NCBI GenBank assembly: GCA_025458865.1
Contig: JALORP010000008.1
Location: forward strand, 1 to 64,000
Length of the DNA stretch: 64,000 bases
From: Steroidobacteraceae bacterium
Lineage (GTDB): Bacteria > Pseudomonadota > Gammaproteobacteria > Steroidobacterales > Steroidobacteraceae
Direction of reading: 5' to 3'
Both the position numbers and the translations under genes were made by a program. The notes under the pieces are model-generated. The model saw nothing but the letters and a program-made list of their open reading frames with translations, was not told the origin of the DNA and ran no database searches. Of the stretch, positions 39,886-53,371 are shown piece by piece; positions within the stretch are counted from its first letter, which is position 1; each line of letters begins with the position of its first letter.

Positions 39886-40362
39886 TCAGGACTCCAGGCG
39901 CCGGAGCAGGTTCGCGAGCTCGAGCGCGGCGAGCGCGGCGTCCGCGCCCTTGTTGCCGGCCTTGCCGCCGGCGCGGTCCATCGCCTGCTCGGCGGTGTCG
40001 GTGGTCAGCACCCCGAAGCCGACGGGCACGCCGGTCTCCTGGGACACCCGGGCGAGGCCCGAGGAACACTCGCCGGCGACGTAATCGAAGTGCGCCGTCG
40101 CGCCGCGGATCACCGCGCCCAGGGCGACGATCGCGTCGTAGCGGCGCGACTGCGCCAGCCGGCGCGCCGCCAGCGGCATGTCGTAGGCGCCGGGCACGCG
40201 CACGATCTCGATCTGCTTGTCGCCCGCGCCGTGGCGTCGCAGCGCGTCAACCGCACCACGCACGAGGCCTTCGACCACGCGCTCGTTGAACCGGGCGGCG
40301 AGGATGACGAAGCGCAGGTCGCGCGCGATCAGGTCGCCTTCGATGACGCGGAGGTTTTCCAT
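39886..40362 (-). CDS. ribH: 6,7-dimethyl-8-ribityllumazine synthase
   Basis: Penultimate step of riboflavin synthesis. 158 residues. Conserved AARFNERVVEGLVRGAVDAL, VPGAYDMPLAARRLA, ALGAVIRGATAHFDYVAGE and GVLTTDTAEQAMDRAG are present. Neighbours RibBX and NusB complete the usual cluster. Confidence 0.96.
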   Translation of the reverse strand: MENLRVIEGDLIARDLRFVILAARFNERVVEGLVRGAVDALRRHGAGDKQIEIVRVPGAYDMPLAARRLAQSRRYDAIVALGAVIRGATAHFDYVAGECSSGLARVSQETGVPVGFGVLTTDTAEQAMDRAGGKAGNKGADAALAALELANLLRRLES

Positions 40363-40378
40363 GCGCGAAGTATAGCCG

Positions 40379-41488
<1,110 letters not shown>

Positions 41489-41514
41489 GGTCGGTCGGCC
41501 GCCGGTGGGGGGCG

Positions 41515-42126
41515 TCACTGTACGCCGGAGGCGGGGCCCGCCGCCATCAGGCGCTCCACGTAGCGCGCGATGATGTCCACCTCGAGATTGACGCGGCGGC
41601 CCGGCGCGAGCGCGCCGAGGGTCGTCACCTCGAGCGTGTGCGGGATCAGGTTGACCCCGAACACCCGGCCCTCGACCTCGTTGATCGTGAGGCTCACGCC
41701 GTCCACCGTCGCCGAGCCCTTCGGCGCGAGGTAGCGCGCGAGCGGTCCGGGCACCTCGAACCGCACCCGCCACGAGCGGGCGTCCTCGCGCACGTCCACG
41801 ACGCTCGCGAGGCCGTCCACGTGGCCCGTGACGTAGTGGCCGCCGAGGGCGTCGCCGGCCCGCAGCGCGCGTTCGAGGTTCACGGGCGAGCCCTGGCCGA
41901 GCTGGCCGAGGATGGTCTTGTCGAGGGTCTCGCGCGAGACGTCCGCCGCGAAGGCGCCAGGCTCCAGCGCGACCGCCGTGAGGCAGGCGCCGCTCACCGA
42001 GATGCTGTCGCCGACGGCGACGCCGGCGAGGTCGAGGCCGCCCGTCTCCACGACGAGCCGCAGGTCGCCGCCGCGCGGCTCTAGCGAACGGATGCGGCCG
42101 ACGGCCTGCACGATGCCGGTGAACAT
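41515..42126 (-). CDS. ribE: Riboflavin synthase, alpha subunit
   Basis: Dismutates two lumazines to riboflavin. 203 residues in two similar lumazine-binding barrels. MFTGIVQAVGRI opens the first. GDSISVSGACLTAV and the second-barrel GHYVTGHVDG and VDGVSLTINEV are conserved. Between ribD and ribBX on the same strand. Confidence 0.96.
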   Translation of the reverse strand: MFTGIVQAVGRIRSLEPRGGDLRLVVETGGLDLAGVAVGDSISVSGACLTAVALEPGAFAADVSRETLDKTILGQLGQGSPVNLERALRAGDALGGHYVTGHVDGLASVVDVREDARSWRVRFEVPGPLARYLAPKGSATVDGVSLTINEVEGRVFGVNLIPHTLEVTTLGALAPGRRVNLEVDIIARYVERLMAAGPASGVQ

Positions 42127-42136
42127 CAGGCGATCC

Positions 42137-43240
42137 TCATGAGGAAGCGTTCCGCGGCGCCAGGGTGAGCCGCAGGTCGGCGCCGACGCGCCGCGAGTCG
42201 ACGATGTCGAATCCGCGCCGGTCCCGCATGTCGGCGAGCGGCGGCAGCAGGGCGAGCGGCCGCGCGTCGGGTCCGAGCAGCACCGGCGCGAGGTAGAGCA
42301 CGAACTCGTCCACGAGGTCCGCCTCCAGCAGCGCGCCGGCGAGCGTGGGACCGGCCTCGACCATCAGTTCGTTGACTTCGAGCGCGGCGAGCCGGGTGAG
42401 CGCCGCCGCGAGGTCGAGCCCGCGCCCGGCTTCGGGCAGGGCCTCGACGCGCGCCCCGCGGGCGGCGAGCGCGCCGGCCCTCGACGCGCCCTGCGCGGTC
42501 GTGAACACCAGCAGCTCGCCGGGCGGATCGAGCAGCCGGGCCGTCGCCGGCAGGGCGAGCCGGCGGTCGAGGATCACGCGCAGCGGCTGGCGGGTCGCGC
42601 CCGGCAGCCGGACGTCGAGGCGCGGGTCGTCGGCGAGGACCGTGGCGATGCCCGTCAGGATCGCGCCCGAGCGCGCGCGCAGGCGCTGCACGTCGGCGCG
42701 CGCGGCCTCGCCCGTGATCCAGCGGCTCGCGCCCGAACCGGGCGCGGTGCGGCCATCGAGGCTTGCGGCCAGCTTGAGCCGCACGAAGGGGCGTCCACGC
42801 TGCATGCGGGAGAAGAAGCCCGGATTGAGCGCCCGCGCCTCGGCCGCCATCAGCCCGCTCTCGACAACGACGCCCGCGGCGGCGAGGCGGGATGCCCCGT
42901 CGCCGTTGACGCGTGGGTTCGGGTCACCGATCGCGAACACGACGCGCCGCAGGCCGGCCTCGACGAGCGCGTCGGCGCAGGGGGGCGTGCGGCCGTGGTG
43001 GCTGCAGGGCTCGAGCGTCACGTAGGCGGTCGCGCCACGCACCGGCCCGCCGGCATCGCGCAGCGCCTCGATTTCCGCATGCGGACCGCCCGCTCGCCCG
43101 TGGAAACCCTCCCCGAGCACGCGCTCGCCGTCGGCGATGACGCAGCCCACGCGGGGGTTGGGATCGGCGGTCGCGAGCCCCTTTTCCGCGAGCCTGAGCG
43201 CGCGCGCCATGTGGCGCGCATCCACGGCATCGAAGCTCAC
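42137..43240 (-). CDS. ribD: Bifunctional riboflavin deaminase/reductase RibD
   Basis: About 367 residues. The N-terminal cytidine-deaminase-like domain has the zinc site PHAEIEAL and [18 protein letters not shown]; the C-terminal reductase domain has [16 protein letters not shown] and the [16 protein letters not shown] segment. The GTG start at 43240 overlaps the nrdR stop (GTGA); the longer upstream frame is antisense to nrdR. Confidence 0.95.
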   Translation of the reverse strand: MSFDAVDARHMARALRLAEKGLATADPNPRVGCVIADGERVLGEGFHGRAGGPHAEIEALRDAGGPVRGATAYVTLEPCSHHGRTPPCADALVEAGLRRVVFAIGDPNPRVNGDGASRLAAAGVVVESGLMAAEARALNPGFFSRMQRGRPFVRLKLAASLDGRTAPGSGASRWITGEAARADVQRLRARSGAILTGIATVLADDPRLDVRLPGATRQPLRVILDRRLALPATARLLDPPGELLVFTTAQGASRAGALAARGARVEALPEAGRGLDLAAALTRLAALEVNELMVEAGPTLAGALLEADLVDEFVLYLAPVLLGPDARPLALLPPLADMRDRRGFDIVDSRRVGADLRLTLAPRNASS

Positions 43241-43761
43241 GCCTTGCCCTTGCCTTCGCGGGCCCCGCCGGGCAGGAGCGGCAGCTGGCCCGCCGTCGGG
43301 TCGCGCCGGCGGCGCTCGTCGAGCTGCTCGATCTCCTCGCGGAAGGCGTCCACGTCCTGGAAGCGATGGTAGACGGACGCGAAGCGGACGTAGGCCACCT
43401 CGTCGAGCTGCCGGAGCTCTTCCATCACCAGCTCGCCGACCGTTCGCGAGGGCACCTCGCGCTCGCCGAGGTTTCGCAGCCGGTGGCCGATGCGCTCGAT
43501 CGCCGCCTCGAGGTCGTCGCGCGCCACCGGGCGTTTCTCGAGGGCCTTGAGCATCCCGGAGCGCAGCTTGGTCTCGTCGAAGGGCTCGCGGCTGCGGTCG
43601 CCCTTGACCACCTGCGGCATCACCAGCTCGGCGGTCTCGAAGGTGGTGAAGCGCTCGCCGCAGGCGAGACACTCGCGACGGCGGCGGATCTGCCGCCCCT
43701 CGCCCGCGAGGCGCGAGTCGGTCACCTTGGTCTCGGCGTGGCCGCAGAACGGGCAGTGCAT
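43237..43761 (-). CDS. nrdR: Transcriptional repressor NrdR
   Basis: Represses ribonucleotide reductase genes in response to ATP/dATP. 174 residues. Zinc ribbon [17 protein letters not shown]...[17 protein letters not shown], followed by an ATP-cone domain ([16 protein letters not shown]). It has a longer Pro/Gly-rich C-terminal tail than the usual 150-residue form. Lies between glyA and ribD, as in many Gammaproteobacteria. Confidence 0.96.
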   Translation of the reverse strand: MHCPFCGHAETKVTDSRLAGEGRQIRRRRECLACGERFTTFETAELVMPQVVKGDRSREPFDETKLRSGMLKALEKRPVARDDLEAAIERIGHRLRNLGEREVPSRTVGELVMEELRQLDEVAYVRFASVYHRFQDVDAFREEIEQLDERRRRDPTAGQLPLLPGGAREGKGKA

Positions 43762-43780
43762 GGCCGCCCCGCCGGTCGTC

Positions 43781-45040
43781 TCACGCCCGGCCGTACACGG
43801 GGAAGCGGCCGCACAGCTCGCGCACGCGCCCGCGCACGCGCTCGATGACCGCCTCCTCGCCCATGCCGTCGAGCACGTCGGCGATCAGCTCGCCGACGAG
43901 GCGGGCCTCGTCCGCGCCGAAGCCGCGCGTGGTGATCGCAGGGGTCCCGATGCGAAGGCCGCTCGTCACGAACGGCGGCCGGGGATCGTTCGGCACGGCG
44001 TTCTTGTTGACCGTGATGTGCGCGCGGCCGAGCGCGGCATCGGCGTCCTTGCCGGTGTACTCGCGGCCGATCAGGTCCACGAGGAAGAGGTGGTTGTCGG
44101 TGCCGCCGGACACGATGCTGTAGCCCCGTCCCTGCAGGGTCGCCGCCATGGTGCGCGCGTTCACGATGACCTGCCGCTGGTAGCCGGCGAAGTCCGGCTG
44201 CAGCGCCTCGAGGAAGGCCACCGCCTTGGCGGCGATGACGTGCATGAGCGGGCCGCCCTGGGTGCCGGGGAAGATCAGCGAGTTGAATTTCTTGTGCAGC
44301 TCGTCGTGCGGGCGGGCGAGGATCAGCCCGCCGCGCGGTCCGCGCAGCGTCTTGTGGGTGGTCGTGGTGACGACGTCGGCGTGCGGCACCGGGTTCGGGT
44401 ACAGGCCTGCGGCGACGAGGCCCGCGACGTGCGCCATGTCGACCATGAGATGCGCGCCGACCGCGTCGGCGATGGCCCGGAAGCGCGCCCAGTCCACGAC
44501 GCGCGAGAAGGCCGAGAAGCCGGCGATGATCAGCCGCGGCTTGTGCTCGTGGGCGAGGCGCTCGACGCCTGCGTAGTCGATGTCGCCCGTCGCCGGGTCG
44601 AGGCCGTACTGGACCGCGTTGAAGACCTTGCCGGAGAAGTTGACCTTGGCGCCGTGCGTCAGGTGGCCGCCGTGGTCGAGGCTCATGCCGAGCAGCGTGT
44701 CGCCGGGCTTCAGCAGCGCGAGGAAGACGGCGGCGTTCGCCTGGGAGCCCGAGTGCGGCTGGACGTTCGCATAGGCAGCGCCGAAGAGCTGCTTCGCGCG
44801 GTCGATGGCGAGCTGCTCGGCGACGTCCACGAACTCGCAGCCGCCGTAGTAGCGCTTCCCCGGGTAGCCTTCGGCATATTTGTTGGTCAGCACGGAACCC
44901 TGCGCCTCGAGCACCCGCGGGCTGGCGTAGTTCTCGGACGCGATCAGCTCGAGGTGCTCCTCCTGGCGGACGCGCTCGGACTCCATGGCGGCGCTGAGCT
45001 CGGGGTCGAAACCGGCGATGGTCATGTCGGGACCGAACAT
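43781..45040 (-). CDS. glyA: Serine hydroxymethyltransferase
   Basis: PLP enzyme interconverting serine and glycine with tetrahydrofolate. About 414-419 residues. [30 protein letters not shown]-type sequence and the PLP lysine in [14 protein letters not shown] are clear. ATG 45040 or 45025 ([10 protein letters not shown]) may be the start; I keep the longer form. First gene of the minus-strand run into the riboflavin genes. Confidence 0.96.
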   Translation of the reverse strand: MFGPDMTIAGFDPELSAAMESERVRQEEHLELIASENYASPRVLEAQGSVLTNKYAEGYPGKRYYGGCEFVDVAEQLAIDRAKQLFGAAYANVQPHSGSQANAAVFLALLKPGDTLLGMSLDHGGHLTHGAKVNFSGKVFNAVQYGLDPATGDIDYAGVERLAHEHKPRLIIAGFSAFSRVVDWARFRAIADAVGAHLMVDMAHVAGLVAAGLYPNPVPHADVVTTTTHKTLRGPRGGLILARPHDELHKKFNSLIFPGTQGGPLMHVIAAKAVAFLEALQPDFAGYQRQVIVNARTMAATLQGRGYSIVSGGTDNHLFLVDLIGREYTGKDADAALGRAHITVNKNAVPNDPRPPFVTSGLRIGTPAITTRGFGADEARLVGELIADVLDGMGEEAVIERVRGRVRELCGRFPVYGRA

Positions 45041-45151
45041 GGGGCGTGCGCCTCCGGGGGCTTGCGGGAACCCGGCATTTTACCCGAGTCGAGGCGGCTT
45101 AAGGGACCCGGCAGGCGCGTCCCCGGAGCCGGCGGCGCCCGGCCCGGCTGC

Positions 45152-46111
45152 TCAGCCCGCCTCGACGAAGGCGCGGACCACGCGGGTCCAGGCGCGGGCG
45201 ATGTTCCGCCGGTTGTAGCCGCCGCCGCCGACCCCGAGGATCCGCCCCTCGGCGTGGCGGTCGGCGATGTCCGCGAGGCGGACCGCGGCGTGGGCGTGCG
45301 CCTCCTCCGAGAATTGCAGGTGGGTGATGGGGTCGCCCTTCAGGCTGTCCGCGCCGCACTGGAACACGATGAACTCGGGCTTGAAGCGCTCGAGGTGGGC
45401 CTCGACCTGCGACCAGGCCGAGTAGAACTCGTCATCGCCGGAACCCGGCACGAGCGGCAGGTTGAGCTTGGTGCCGCGCGCGGCACCGACGCCCACCTCC
45501 TCCGCCGCCCCGGTGCCCGGGTAGAGGAAGCGCCCGTCCTCGTGGATGTCGGCGAAGATGACCGCGGGGTCGTCCTCGAAGGAGTAGAACACGCCGTCGC
45601 CGTGATGGGCGTCGATGTCCACGTAGGCGATGCGGGTGAGGCCGAAGCGGCGCTTCAGCACCTCGATGACGACGCCGCAGTCGTTGAAGACACAGAAGCC
45701 GGCCGCATGGCTGCGCGAGGCATGGTGAAGGCCGGCGATGGGCACGAAGGCCCGCCGCACCCTGCCTTCCATCACGGCCTCCGCTGCGACGAGCGCGGCC
45801 CCCACGACGTGGCTCGCCGCGTCGAAGATCCCGGGCCAGGCCGGCGTATCGCCCGCGTCGAGGAACCCCTCTCCCGCCTGCGAGCGCTCGCGCACCAGGT
45901 CGATGAAGCGCGACGTGTGGAAGGCCTCCAGCTCCTCGCGGGTGGCAGGCCGCGGCTCGAGGGCCAGCACGGAACGCTGCAGGTCCTCGGTGGCGATCTC
46001 GCGCAGGAAGACGTCGTGCCGGTCCGGACCGAAGGGATGGCCGTTGCCGAAGCCGTATCGGGCGATCTGGTCGCCGAATACCAGGCTCGTGCGCGGGCGT
46101 GAACGGAACAT
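45152..46111 (-). CDS. Histone-deacetylase-family protein (AcuC-like)
   Basis: Zinc-dependent amidohydrolase of 319 residues. Active-site histidines are in GLHHASRSHAAGFCVFND and the metal ligands in YVDIDAHHGDG and FQCGADSLKGDP. GVGGGGYNRRNIARAW is the conserved late motif. Bacterial members deacetylate acetyl-CoA synthetase or small polyamines; the substrate is unknown. ATG 46111 lies 100 bases from repeat copy 3, which separates it from the divergent ettA. Confidence 0.9.
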   Translation of the reverse strand: MFRSRPRTSLVFGDQIARYGFGNGHPFGPDRHDVFLREIATEDLQRSVLALEPRPATREELEAFHTSRFIDLVRERSQAGEGFLDAGDTPAWPGIFDAASHVVGAALVAAEAVMEGRVRRAFVPIAGLHHASRSHAAGFCVFNDCGVVIEVLKRRFGLTRIAYVDIDAHHGDGVFYSFEDDPAVIFADIHEDGRFLYPGTGAAEEVGVGAARGTKLNLPLVPGSGDDEFYSAWSQVEAHLERFKPEFIVFQCGADSLKGDPITHLQFSEEAHAHAAVRLADIADRHAEGRILGVGGGGYNRRNIARAWTRVVRAFVEAG

Positions 46112-46160
46112 CGATCCCCCGGCCGGGCGAAAGCCGGCTTGGCTAGCATACGGGCGGACG

Positions 46161-46375
46161 GCGGATAGTGGCCAGCGGATCGTCGGAAATGACGTGTCGC
46201 GGCAGCGCCCGCGCCGCGGCCGGGATCCGGCGGGGGGCGCTCCTCGCCTCGCTGCGGCGCTCGCCGAGCCTCGCGCCGCTTTACGCTCGGCTGTGGGGCC
46301 CCCTCGCCACCTCGGCCGCGGCGCGAGCGGCCGGCGCCGATTCCGACGATCCGACGGTCACGATCCGCTATCCGC
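46161..46375 (-). repeat. Structured repeat unit B, copy 3, with flanking inverted repeats
   Basis: The 320-base gap between the divergent deacetylase and ettA genes holds unit B in reverse (46211-46324, 114 bases). Outer arms are GCGCCGCGGCCG/CGGCCGCGGCGC; inner arms are 46254-46260/46273-46279. It is framed by a perfect 13-bp inverted repeat (46176-46188 and 46341-46353, CGGATCGTCGGAA) and by GCGGATAG/CTATCCGC further out. Unit A is missing. Promoters of both genes must lie in or beside it. Confidence 0.75.
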
Positions 46376-46430
46376 TATGCGCCGTTTTGCCCGATAATCC
46401 GCGCCCCTCTCGACCACGGACTGCCAGGCG

Positions 46431-48098
<1,668 letters not shown>

Positions 48099-48127
48099 CG
48101 AAGGTTCCCCACCGGCGGGGACCTCTC

Positions 48128-48194
48128 GCGCCGCGGCCGAGGTGGCGAGGGGGCTCCGCTGATCACCATTCGCTAAGCACTATCCGCTATCCGC
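48128..48194 (+). repeat. Half copy 4 of repeat unit B plus TATCCGC tandem
   Basis: The left half of unit B (GCGCCGCGGCCGAGGTGGCG and on to about 48155) lies after ettA and stops mid-element. It is followed by CTATCCGCTATCCGC (48180-48194), the same words that frame copy 3. A truncated copy in the ettA-downstream gap. Confidence 0.6.
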
Positions 48195-48235
48195 TTGATT
48201 ACGCTAGACTCCGGGCAAGTCCTGAGGGCTTTGCC

Positions 48236-48946
48236 ATGGCTGTCTTCATCGATTCCAGCGGACGGCTGCACCACGACCAGGGGCGCGGGCTCGCGCTCAA
48301 CTGCCCTCACTGCCAGGTCCTCGCCCACATCACCCCGGTCTCGGTACCCGGCTTCGACGAGCTGCAGCTGCACAAGCCCAGCCACGTCGGCATCGTCTAC
48401 CGCTGCGAGTCCTGCAACGCGCCCATATTCCTTAAGTTCCAGGTGAAGCTCTATGCCGGCAGCCGGGTCGAGCTGTCGCCGAGCTTCGTGGAACTCGAGC
48501 GCCCGCGCGAGCGCTTCAGCTTCACGCACCTTCCCGAGCAGACCGAGGCGTTCTTCAAGGAGGCCCTCGCCTGCTACTCGAGCGCCTGCTACACGGCCTT
48601 CGCGGCGATGTGCCGTCGCACGGCACAGTCGGTCTTCGACGACCTCGGCGAGGACGGCAAGCTGCGGCTTTTCGACGAGCTGGCCCAGGTGCGGCGCATG
48701 GCCGAGATCGACGAGGCCACCTTCCACGCGGTCAAGAAGGTGATCTTCGGCGGCGACGACGAGCCGCGCCCCAACCTCCCGGCGCTCGACGCCAGCCAGG
48801 CGGGCGTGCTGCTCGAGGTCATGAAGGACCTGCTGTACGAGGCGTACGTGCGGCGCGGCCGGCTCCAGCAGGCCATGATGGTCCGCCGCTTCTTCGTCGC
48901 GGACCCCGGCGACAAGGTCACGCCGCTCGGGAAGGCGCGCTCCTAG
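48236..48946 (+). CDS. DUF4145-like zinc-ribbon protein
   Basis: Protein of 236 residues, not recognised with certainty. An N-terminal zinc ribbon is suggested by NCPHCQ (about 22-27) and CESCNAP (about 61-67). The C-terminal helical half (FFKEALACYSSACYTAFAAMCRRTAQSVFDDLG...LLEVMKDLLYEAYVRRGRL) resembles DUF4145, a domain found in stress and defence-related proteins. No membrane helix. Convergent with purL. The function is unknown. Confidence 0.7.
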   Translation: MAVFIDSSGRLHHDQGRGLALNCPHCQVLAHITPVSVPGFDELQLHKPSHVGIVYRCESCNAPIFLKFQVKLYAGSRVELSPSFVELERPRERFSFTHLPEQTEAFFKEALACYSSACYTAFAAMCRRTAQSVFDDLGEDGKLRLFDELAQVRRMAEIDEATFHAVKKVIFGGDDEPRPNLPALDASQAGVLLEVMKDLLYEAYVRRGRLQQAMMVRRFFVADPGDKVTPLGKARS

Positions 48947-48952
48947 ACGCGC

Positions 48953-48964
48953 GCGCCGCGACCG
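48953..48964 (+). repeat. Single repeat arm between convergent stops
   Basis: GCGCCGCGACCG, identical to the left arm of unit B in copy 2 and in the minimal copy at 37011, fills the gap between the convergent stops of the DUF4145-like gene and purL. Short enough to be partly chance, but the third identical 12-mer in the window. Confidence 0.35.
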
Positions 48965-48968
48965 TCCC

Positions 48969-51900
48969 TCACCCCAGCCATCGCCGCGCGTTGGAGAACA
49001 TCCGCATCCAGCCGCTGGCCTCGCCCGCGCCCGCTGGATACCAGGAGTTCTGAAGCGTCAGGTGCACGCGCTCCGGGTGCGGCATGGTGATGGTCACGCG
49101 GCCATCCACCGTGGTGAGCCCCGCGATGCCGGTCGGGGAGCCGTTCGGGTTGGCCGGGTAGCGCGACGCGATGCGGCCGCGGTTGTCCACGAACCTGAGG
49201 ACGGCGAGCGGCTCGGCCGCGGCCAGCGCCGCCGCGTCCGCGAACTCGGCCCGGCCCTCGCCGTGGGACACCACGATCGGCAGCCGCGAGCCCGCCATGC
49301 CCGCGAGGAACAGCGACGGCGATTCGCGGACCTCGACGAGCGACAGCCGCGCCTCGAACTGCTCCGAGCGGTTGCGAACGAACCGCGGCCACGCCTCCGC
49401 TCCCGGGATCAGCTCCTTCAGGGCCGAGAGCATCTGGCAGCCGTTGCACACGCCCAGCGTGAAGCTGCCCGGGCGGGCGAACCAACCCGCGAACGCGTCC
49501 CGCGCCCGGGCGTTGAAGAGGATGGACTTCGCCCAGCCCTCGCCCGCGCCGAGCACGTCGCCGTAGCTGAAACCGCCGCAGGCGACGAGCCCGTCGAAAC
49601 CATCGAGCGTGCCGCCGCCGGAGATGAGGTCCGTCATGTGAACGTCCACCGGCTGGAAGCCGGCGCGGTCGAGCGCCGCGGCCATCTCCATCTGGCTGTT
49701 GACGCCCTGCTCCCGCAGAACCGCCACGCGCGGCCGCCGCCCGGAGGCGATCATCGGGGCCGCGACGTCCTCCGCCGGATCGTAGGTCAACTGCCACGAC
49801 AGGCCCGGGTCGTCCGGGTCCACGCGCGAAGCCTGCTCCTCGTCGGCGCAGTCCGGGTCGTCGCGCAGCCGCTGCATCTGCCAGCTGGTCTCGGACCAGG
49901 CGGCGCGCAGCGATGCGAGCGGCGCGGCGAGGAGCTCGCGGCCGCCCTGGCGCACCGCGAAGCGAGGCTCGGCGACCACCCGGCCCACGACGCGGGCGAG
50001 GCCGTCCAGGCCGTGGCGCGCGCAGGCCGACAGCGCCGCGGGCACGTCGGCCTCGCGCAGCTGCAGCAGCGCGCCGAGTTCCTCGCTGTAGAGCGCCGGC
50101 ACGGGCGCGGCGCCGGGAATGAGTTCGAGCTCCACGCCCAGGCGGCCGGCGAAGGCCATTTCCAGCGCCGCCACGGCGAGGCCGCCATCCGAGCGGTCGT
50201 GGTAGGCCAGCACGCGCCCCTCCCCCGCCAGTTCCCTCACGACGGCGAACAGGCCCGACAGCCGCGCCGGGTCGTCCACGTCGGGCACGGCGGCGCCGAG
50301 CCGGCCGTAGACCTGCGCGAGTCCCGAGCCGCCGAGGCGGTCGCGGCCCGCGCCGAGATCGATGAGCACCAGCACGGTCGGGCCGGCGTCGGCGACGAGC
50401 TGGGGAGTGAGCGTGCGGCCAACGTCACGCACGGGCGCGAACGCCGACACGATCAGCGAGACCGGCGCGACCACCGCGCGCTCCACGCCGCCGTCGCTCC
50501 AGCCGGAGCGCATGGACAGGGAGTCCTTGCCGACGGGGATCGCGATGCCGAGTGCCGGGCAGAGCTCCTCGCCGACCGTGCGCACCGTGTCGAACAGCGC
50601 GGCGTCCTCGCCCGGCTGGCCGCAGGCCGCCATCCAGTTGGCGGACAGGCGGACGTCGCCGAGCCGCTCCACGTCGGCCGCCGCGATGTTGGTGATCGCC
50701 TCGCCGATGGCCATGCGTCCCGAGGCCGGGGCGTCGAGCACCGCGAGCGGCGTGCGCTCGCCCATCGCCATCGCCTCGCCGCTGGTGCCACGGAAGCCGG
50801 ACAGCGTCACGGCGACGTCCGCGACGGGCACCTGCCACGGGCCGACCATCGGGTCGCGGCTCACGAGCCCGCCGACGCTGCGGTCGCCGATGGTCACCAG
50901 GAAGGTCTTGTCGGCCACGGCCGGCAGCCGCAGCAGCCGCTCCAGCGCCTCGGCCGGATCGACGCCCGCGCCGTCGAAGCCGTCGCCGGCGACCGGCCGG
51001 CGACGGACGTCGCGCAGCATCTTCGGCGGCTTGCCGAGCAGCACGTCGATCGTCAGCCGCACGGGATCCTCGCCGAGCAGCGGGTCGCGCACGTCGAGCA
51101 GGCCGTCGTCGGTGATGCGGCCGATCACCGCCCAGGGGCAACGCTCGCGGGCGCACAGCTGCGCGAAGCCCTCGAGCGCATGTTCCTCGATCACGAGCAC
51201 GTAGCGCTCCTGCGCCTCGTTGCACCAGATCTCGAGGGGCGACATGCCGGGCTCGTCGCTCGGCACGGCCCGCAGGTCCACGCGCCCGCCGCGATGGCTG
51301 TGCGCGATCGCCTCGGGCACGGCGTTCGACAGCCCGCCCGCGCCCACGTCGTGGATCAGGAGGATGGGGTTGGCCTCGCCCAGCGCCCAGCAGCGGTCGA
51401 TCACTTCCTGCGCACGGCGCTGCATCTCGGGGTTTCCCCGCTGCACCGAAGCGAAGTCGAGGTCCGCCGAGCTTGCGCCGCTGCCCATGGAGGAAGCCGC
51501 GCCGCCGCCGAGGCCGATCAGCATGGCTGGCCCGCCGAGCACCACGAGGTGCGCGCCGGGGGGAACCTCGGACTTCTCGACGTGCTGGCGGCGCACGTTG
51601 CCGAGCCCGCCGGCGATCATGATGGGCTTGTGGTAGCCGCGGACAACGCCCTCGGCGTCGCCGGGCACGCGCTGCTCGAAGCTGCGGAAGTAGCCGCAGA
51701 TGTTCGGGCGGCCGAACTCGTTGTTGAAGGCCGCCGCGCCGATCGGCCCCTCGAGCATGATCTCGAGCGCGGAGGCGATGCGCGGCGAGCGGCCGTGATC
51801 CCTCTCCCAGGGCCGCTCGTGGCCCGGGATGCGCAGGTTCGAGACCGTGAAGCCGACCAGGCCGGCCTTGGGCTTGGCGCCGCGCCCCGTCGCGCCCTCG

Positions 51901-52853
51901 TCGCGGATCTCGCCGCCCGAGCCGGTCGCGGCACCGGGGAAGGGCGAGATCGCCGTCGGGTGGTTGTGGGTCTCCACCTTCATCAGGATGTCGATCGGCT
52001 CCTCGACGTAGCGGTACTCCGCGGTCGCCGGGTCCGGGAAGAGGCGCGCGCCGGCGGGCCCCTCGATGACGGCCGCGTTGTCCTTGTAGGCGGACAGCAC
52101 GCCCCGCGGGCTCTTCGCGTGGGTGTTGCGGATCATCGCGAAGAGCGACTTCTCCTGCCGCTCGCCGTCCACGATCCAGTCGGCGTTGAAGATCTTGTGC
52201 CGGCAGTGCTCGCTGTTCGCCTGGGCGAACATCATGAGCTCGACGTCCGTCGGATCGCGACCGAGGCGCGCGTACGCGGCCGCGAGGTACTCGATCTCGT
52301 CACCGGACAGGGCCAGCCCCATGTCGCGGTTGGCGCGCGCCAGCGCGGCGGCCGGGTCGGCGCCGAGCGCGACGTGGCCGAGCGGGCGCGGCGCGTGGCC
52401 CGCGAACAGCGCCTCGGCGCCGCGCGCGTCGAGCACCACCGCCTCCGTCATGCGATCGTGCAGCGGACCCGCCAGCGCACCGAGCGCGGCATCGTCAAGG
52501 GCACCCTCCGAATCGACGTGGTACTCGATGCCCCGCTCGATCCGCCGGATCGCACCGAGGCCGCAGACGTGGGCGATGTCGGTTGCCTTCGTGGACCAGG
52601 GAGACACGGTCCCGGGCCGCGGGACCACGAGCAGCGCGCGGCCGCGCGCGGCCGCGGCCTCGCGGCGGGGGCCGTAGGTCAGCAGCCGCTCGAGCACGAC
52701 GCGCTCGCCGGCGTCGAGCTCACGGGACACGTCGACGAAGTGCACGTACCGGGCGCCGACCGCGCGTATCCGGGCGTCGAGCGCCCGCAGGCCGGCGAGC
52801 AGCTTGACGAGGCGGAAGGGAGAAAGCGCCGGGGCGCCGTCGAGACGCAGCAT
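48969..52853 (-). CDS. purL: Phosphoribosylformylglycinamidine synthase
   Basis: Large single-chain PurL (about 1294 residues) converting FGAR to FGAM with glutamine. The N-terminal linker is followed by two AIRS-type ATP domains ([30 protein letters not shown] is the signature) and a C-terminal class I glutaminase (CNGCQML catalytic cysteine, PHPERV histidine). ATG 52853 is preferred over the adjacent GTG 52856. Single-chain PurL is typical of Gammaproteobacteria. purF lies elsewhere in the window. Confidence 0.97.
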   Translation of the reverse strand: MLRLDGAPALSPFRLVKLLAGLRALDARIRAVGARYVHFVDVSRELDAGERVVLERLLTYGPRREAAAARGRALLVVPRPGTVSPWSTKATDIAHVCGLGAIRRIERGIEYHVDSEGALDDAALGALAGPLHDRMTEAVVLDARGAEALFAGHAPRPLGHVALGADPAAALARANRDMGLALSGDEIEYLAAAYARLGRDPTDVELMMFAQANSEHCRHKIFNADWIVDGERQEKSLFAMIRNTHAKSPRGVLSAYKDNAAVIEGPAGARLFPDPATAEYRYVEEPIDILMKVETHNHPTAISPFPGAATGSGGEIRDEGATGRGAKPKAGLVGFTVSNLRIPGHERPWERDHGRSPRIASALEIMLEGPIGAAAFNNEFGRPNICGYFRSFEQRVPGDAEGVVRGYHKPIMIAGGLGNVRRQHVEKSEVPPGAHLVVLGGPAMLIGLGGGAASSMGSGASSADLDFASVQRGNPEMQRRAQEVIDRCWALGEANPILLIHDVGAGGLSNAVPEAIAHSHRGGRVDLRAVPSDEPGMSPLEIWCNEAQERYVLVIEEHALEGFAQLCARERCPWAVIGRITDDGLLDVRDPLLGEDPVRLTIDVLLGKPPKMLRDVRRRPVAGDGFDGAGVDPAEALERLLRLPAVADKTFLVTIGDRSVGGLVSRDPMVGPWQVPVADVAVTLSGFRGTSGEAMAMGERTPLAVLDAPASGRMAIGEAITNIAAADVERLGDVRLSANWMAACGQPGEDAALFDTVRTVGEELCPALGIAIPVGKDSLSMRSGWSDGGVERAVVAPVSLIVSAFAPVRDVGRTLTPQLVADAGPTVLVLIDLGAGRDRLGGSGLAQVYGRLGAAVPDVDDPARLSGLFAVVRELAGEGRVLAYHDRSDGGLAVAALEMAFAGRLGVELELIPGAAPVPALYSEELGALLQLREADVPAALSACARHGLDGLARVVGRVVAEPRFAVRQGGRELLAAPLASLRAAWSETSWQMQRLRDDPDCADEEQASRVDPDDPGLSWQLTYDPAEDVAAPMIASGRRPRVAVLREQGVNSQMEMAAALDRAGFQPVDVHMTDLISGGGTLDGFDGLVACGGFSYGDVLGAGEGWAKSILFNARARDAFAGWFARPGSFTLGVCNGCQMLSALKELIPGAEAWPRFVRNRSEQFEARLSLVEVRESPSLFLAGMAGSRLPIVVSHGEGRAEFADAAALAAAEPLAVLRFVDNRGRIASRYPANPNGSPTGIAGLTTVDGRVTITMPHPERVHLTLQNSWYPAGAGEASGWMRMFSNARRWLG

Positions 52854-52892
52854 CACGGGCGCAGTCGTGGATTCGGCTTCAACGACGTCGCT

Positions 52893-53234
52893 TCAGCGTC
52901 GCGGCCCGGGATCGGCGCCGCCGGGCAACACCACCGGGAACTGCGCCACGTTCGCACCGCCCTCGAGGGCCGTGATCTTGCTGACGCCCTGCTTGCGCAC
53001 CTCGTCGATGCGCAGCACCGAGTGCAGCGGAAGGTAGCTGCGCTTGACCCCCTCGAACTCGGCCTTGATCCGCTCCTCGGCCGGGTCCACGACCACGGAG
53101 CTGCGCTCGCCGAACACGAGCTCCTCGACCTCGACGAAGCCGAACAGGCCGCCGTGGCTCACCTTTCGGGCATAGATCTCGTAAACCTTGCCCTGGCTGA
53201 CGAAAAGCACCTTGAAAATGTGACTTGCGGCCAT
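52893..53234 (-). CDS. DUF1820 family protein
   Basis: Small protein of 113 residues. KVLFVSQGKVYEIYARKVSHGGLFGFVEVEELVFGERSSVVVDPAEERIKAEFEGVKR is characteristic of DUF1820, a gammaproteobacterial family of unknown function. No signal or membrane segment. Just upstream of purL on the same strand, 40 bases away. Confidence 0.85.
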   Translation of the reverse strand: MAASHIFKVLFVSQGKVYEIYARKVSHGGLFGFVEVEELVFGERSSVVVDPAEERIKAEFEGVKRSYLPLHSVLRIDEVRKQGVSKITALEGGANVAQFPVVLPGGADPGPRR

Positions 53235-53371
53235 CTTGCTGCGGAGGTGGGACGATTATGGTTCAGCTGGCATTATAGGCGCCTTGCGGGGCCCGCGGCG
53301 CGTCGCGCCGCCGGCAGCGCCCCTTGGCCGAGGCGAGCCCGGGGAGGGACCCTGGGCAGGACGGAGACACC

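Noticed and set aside
48102-48125. CCCC/GGGG inverted bases after ettA as a terminator
   Set aside because: The stem is only about four to five pairs and has no T tract.
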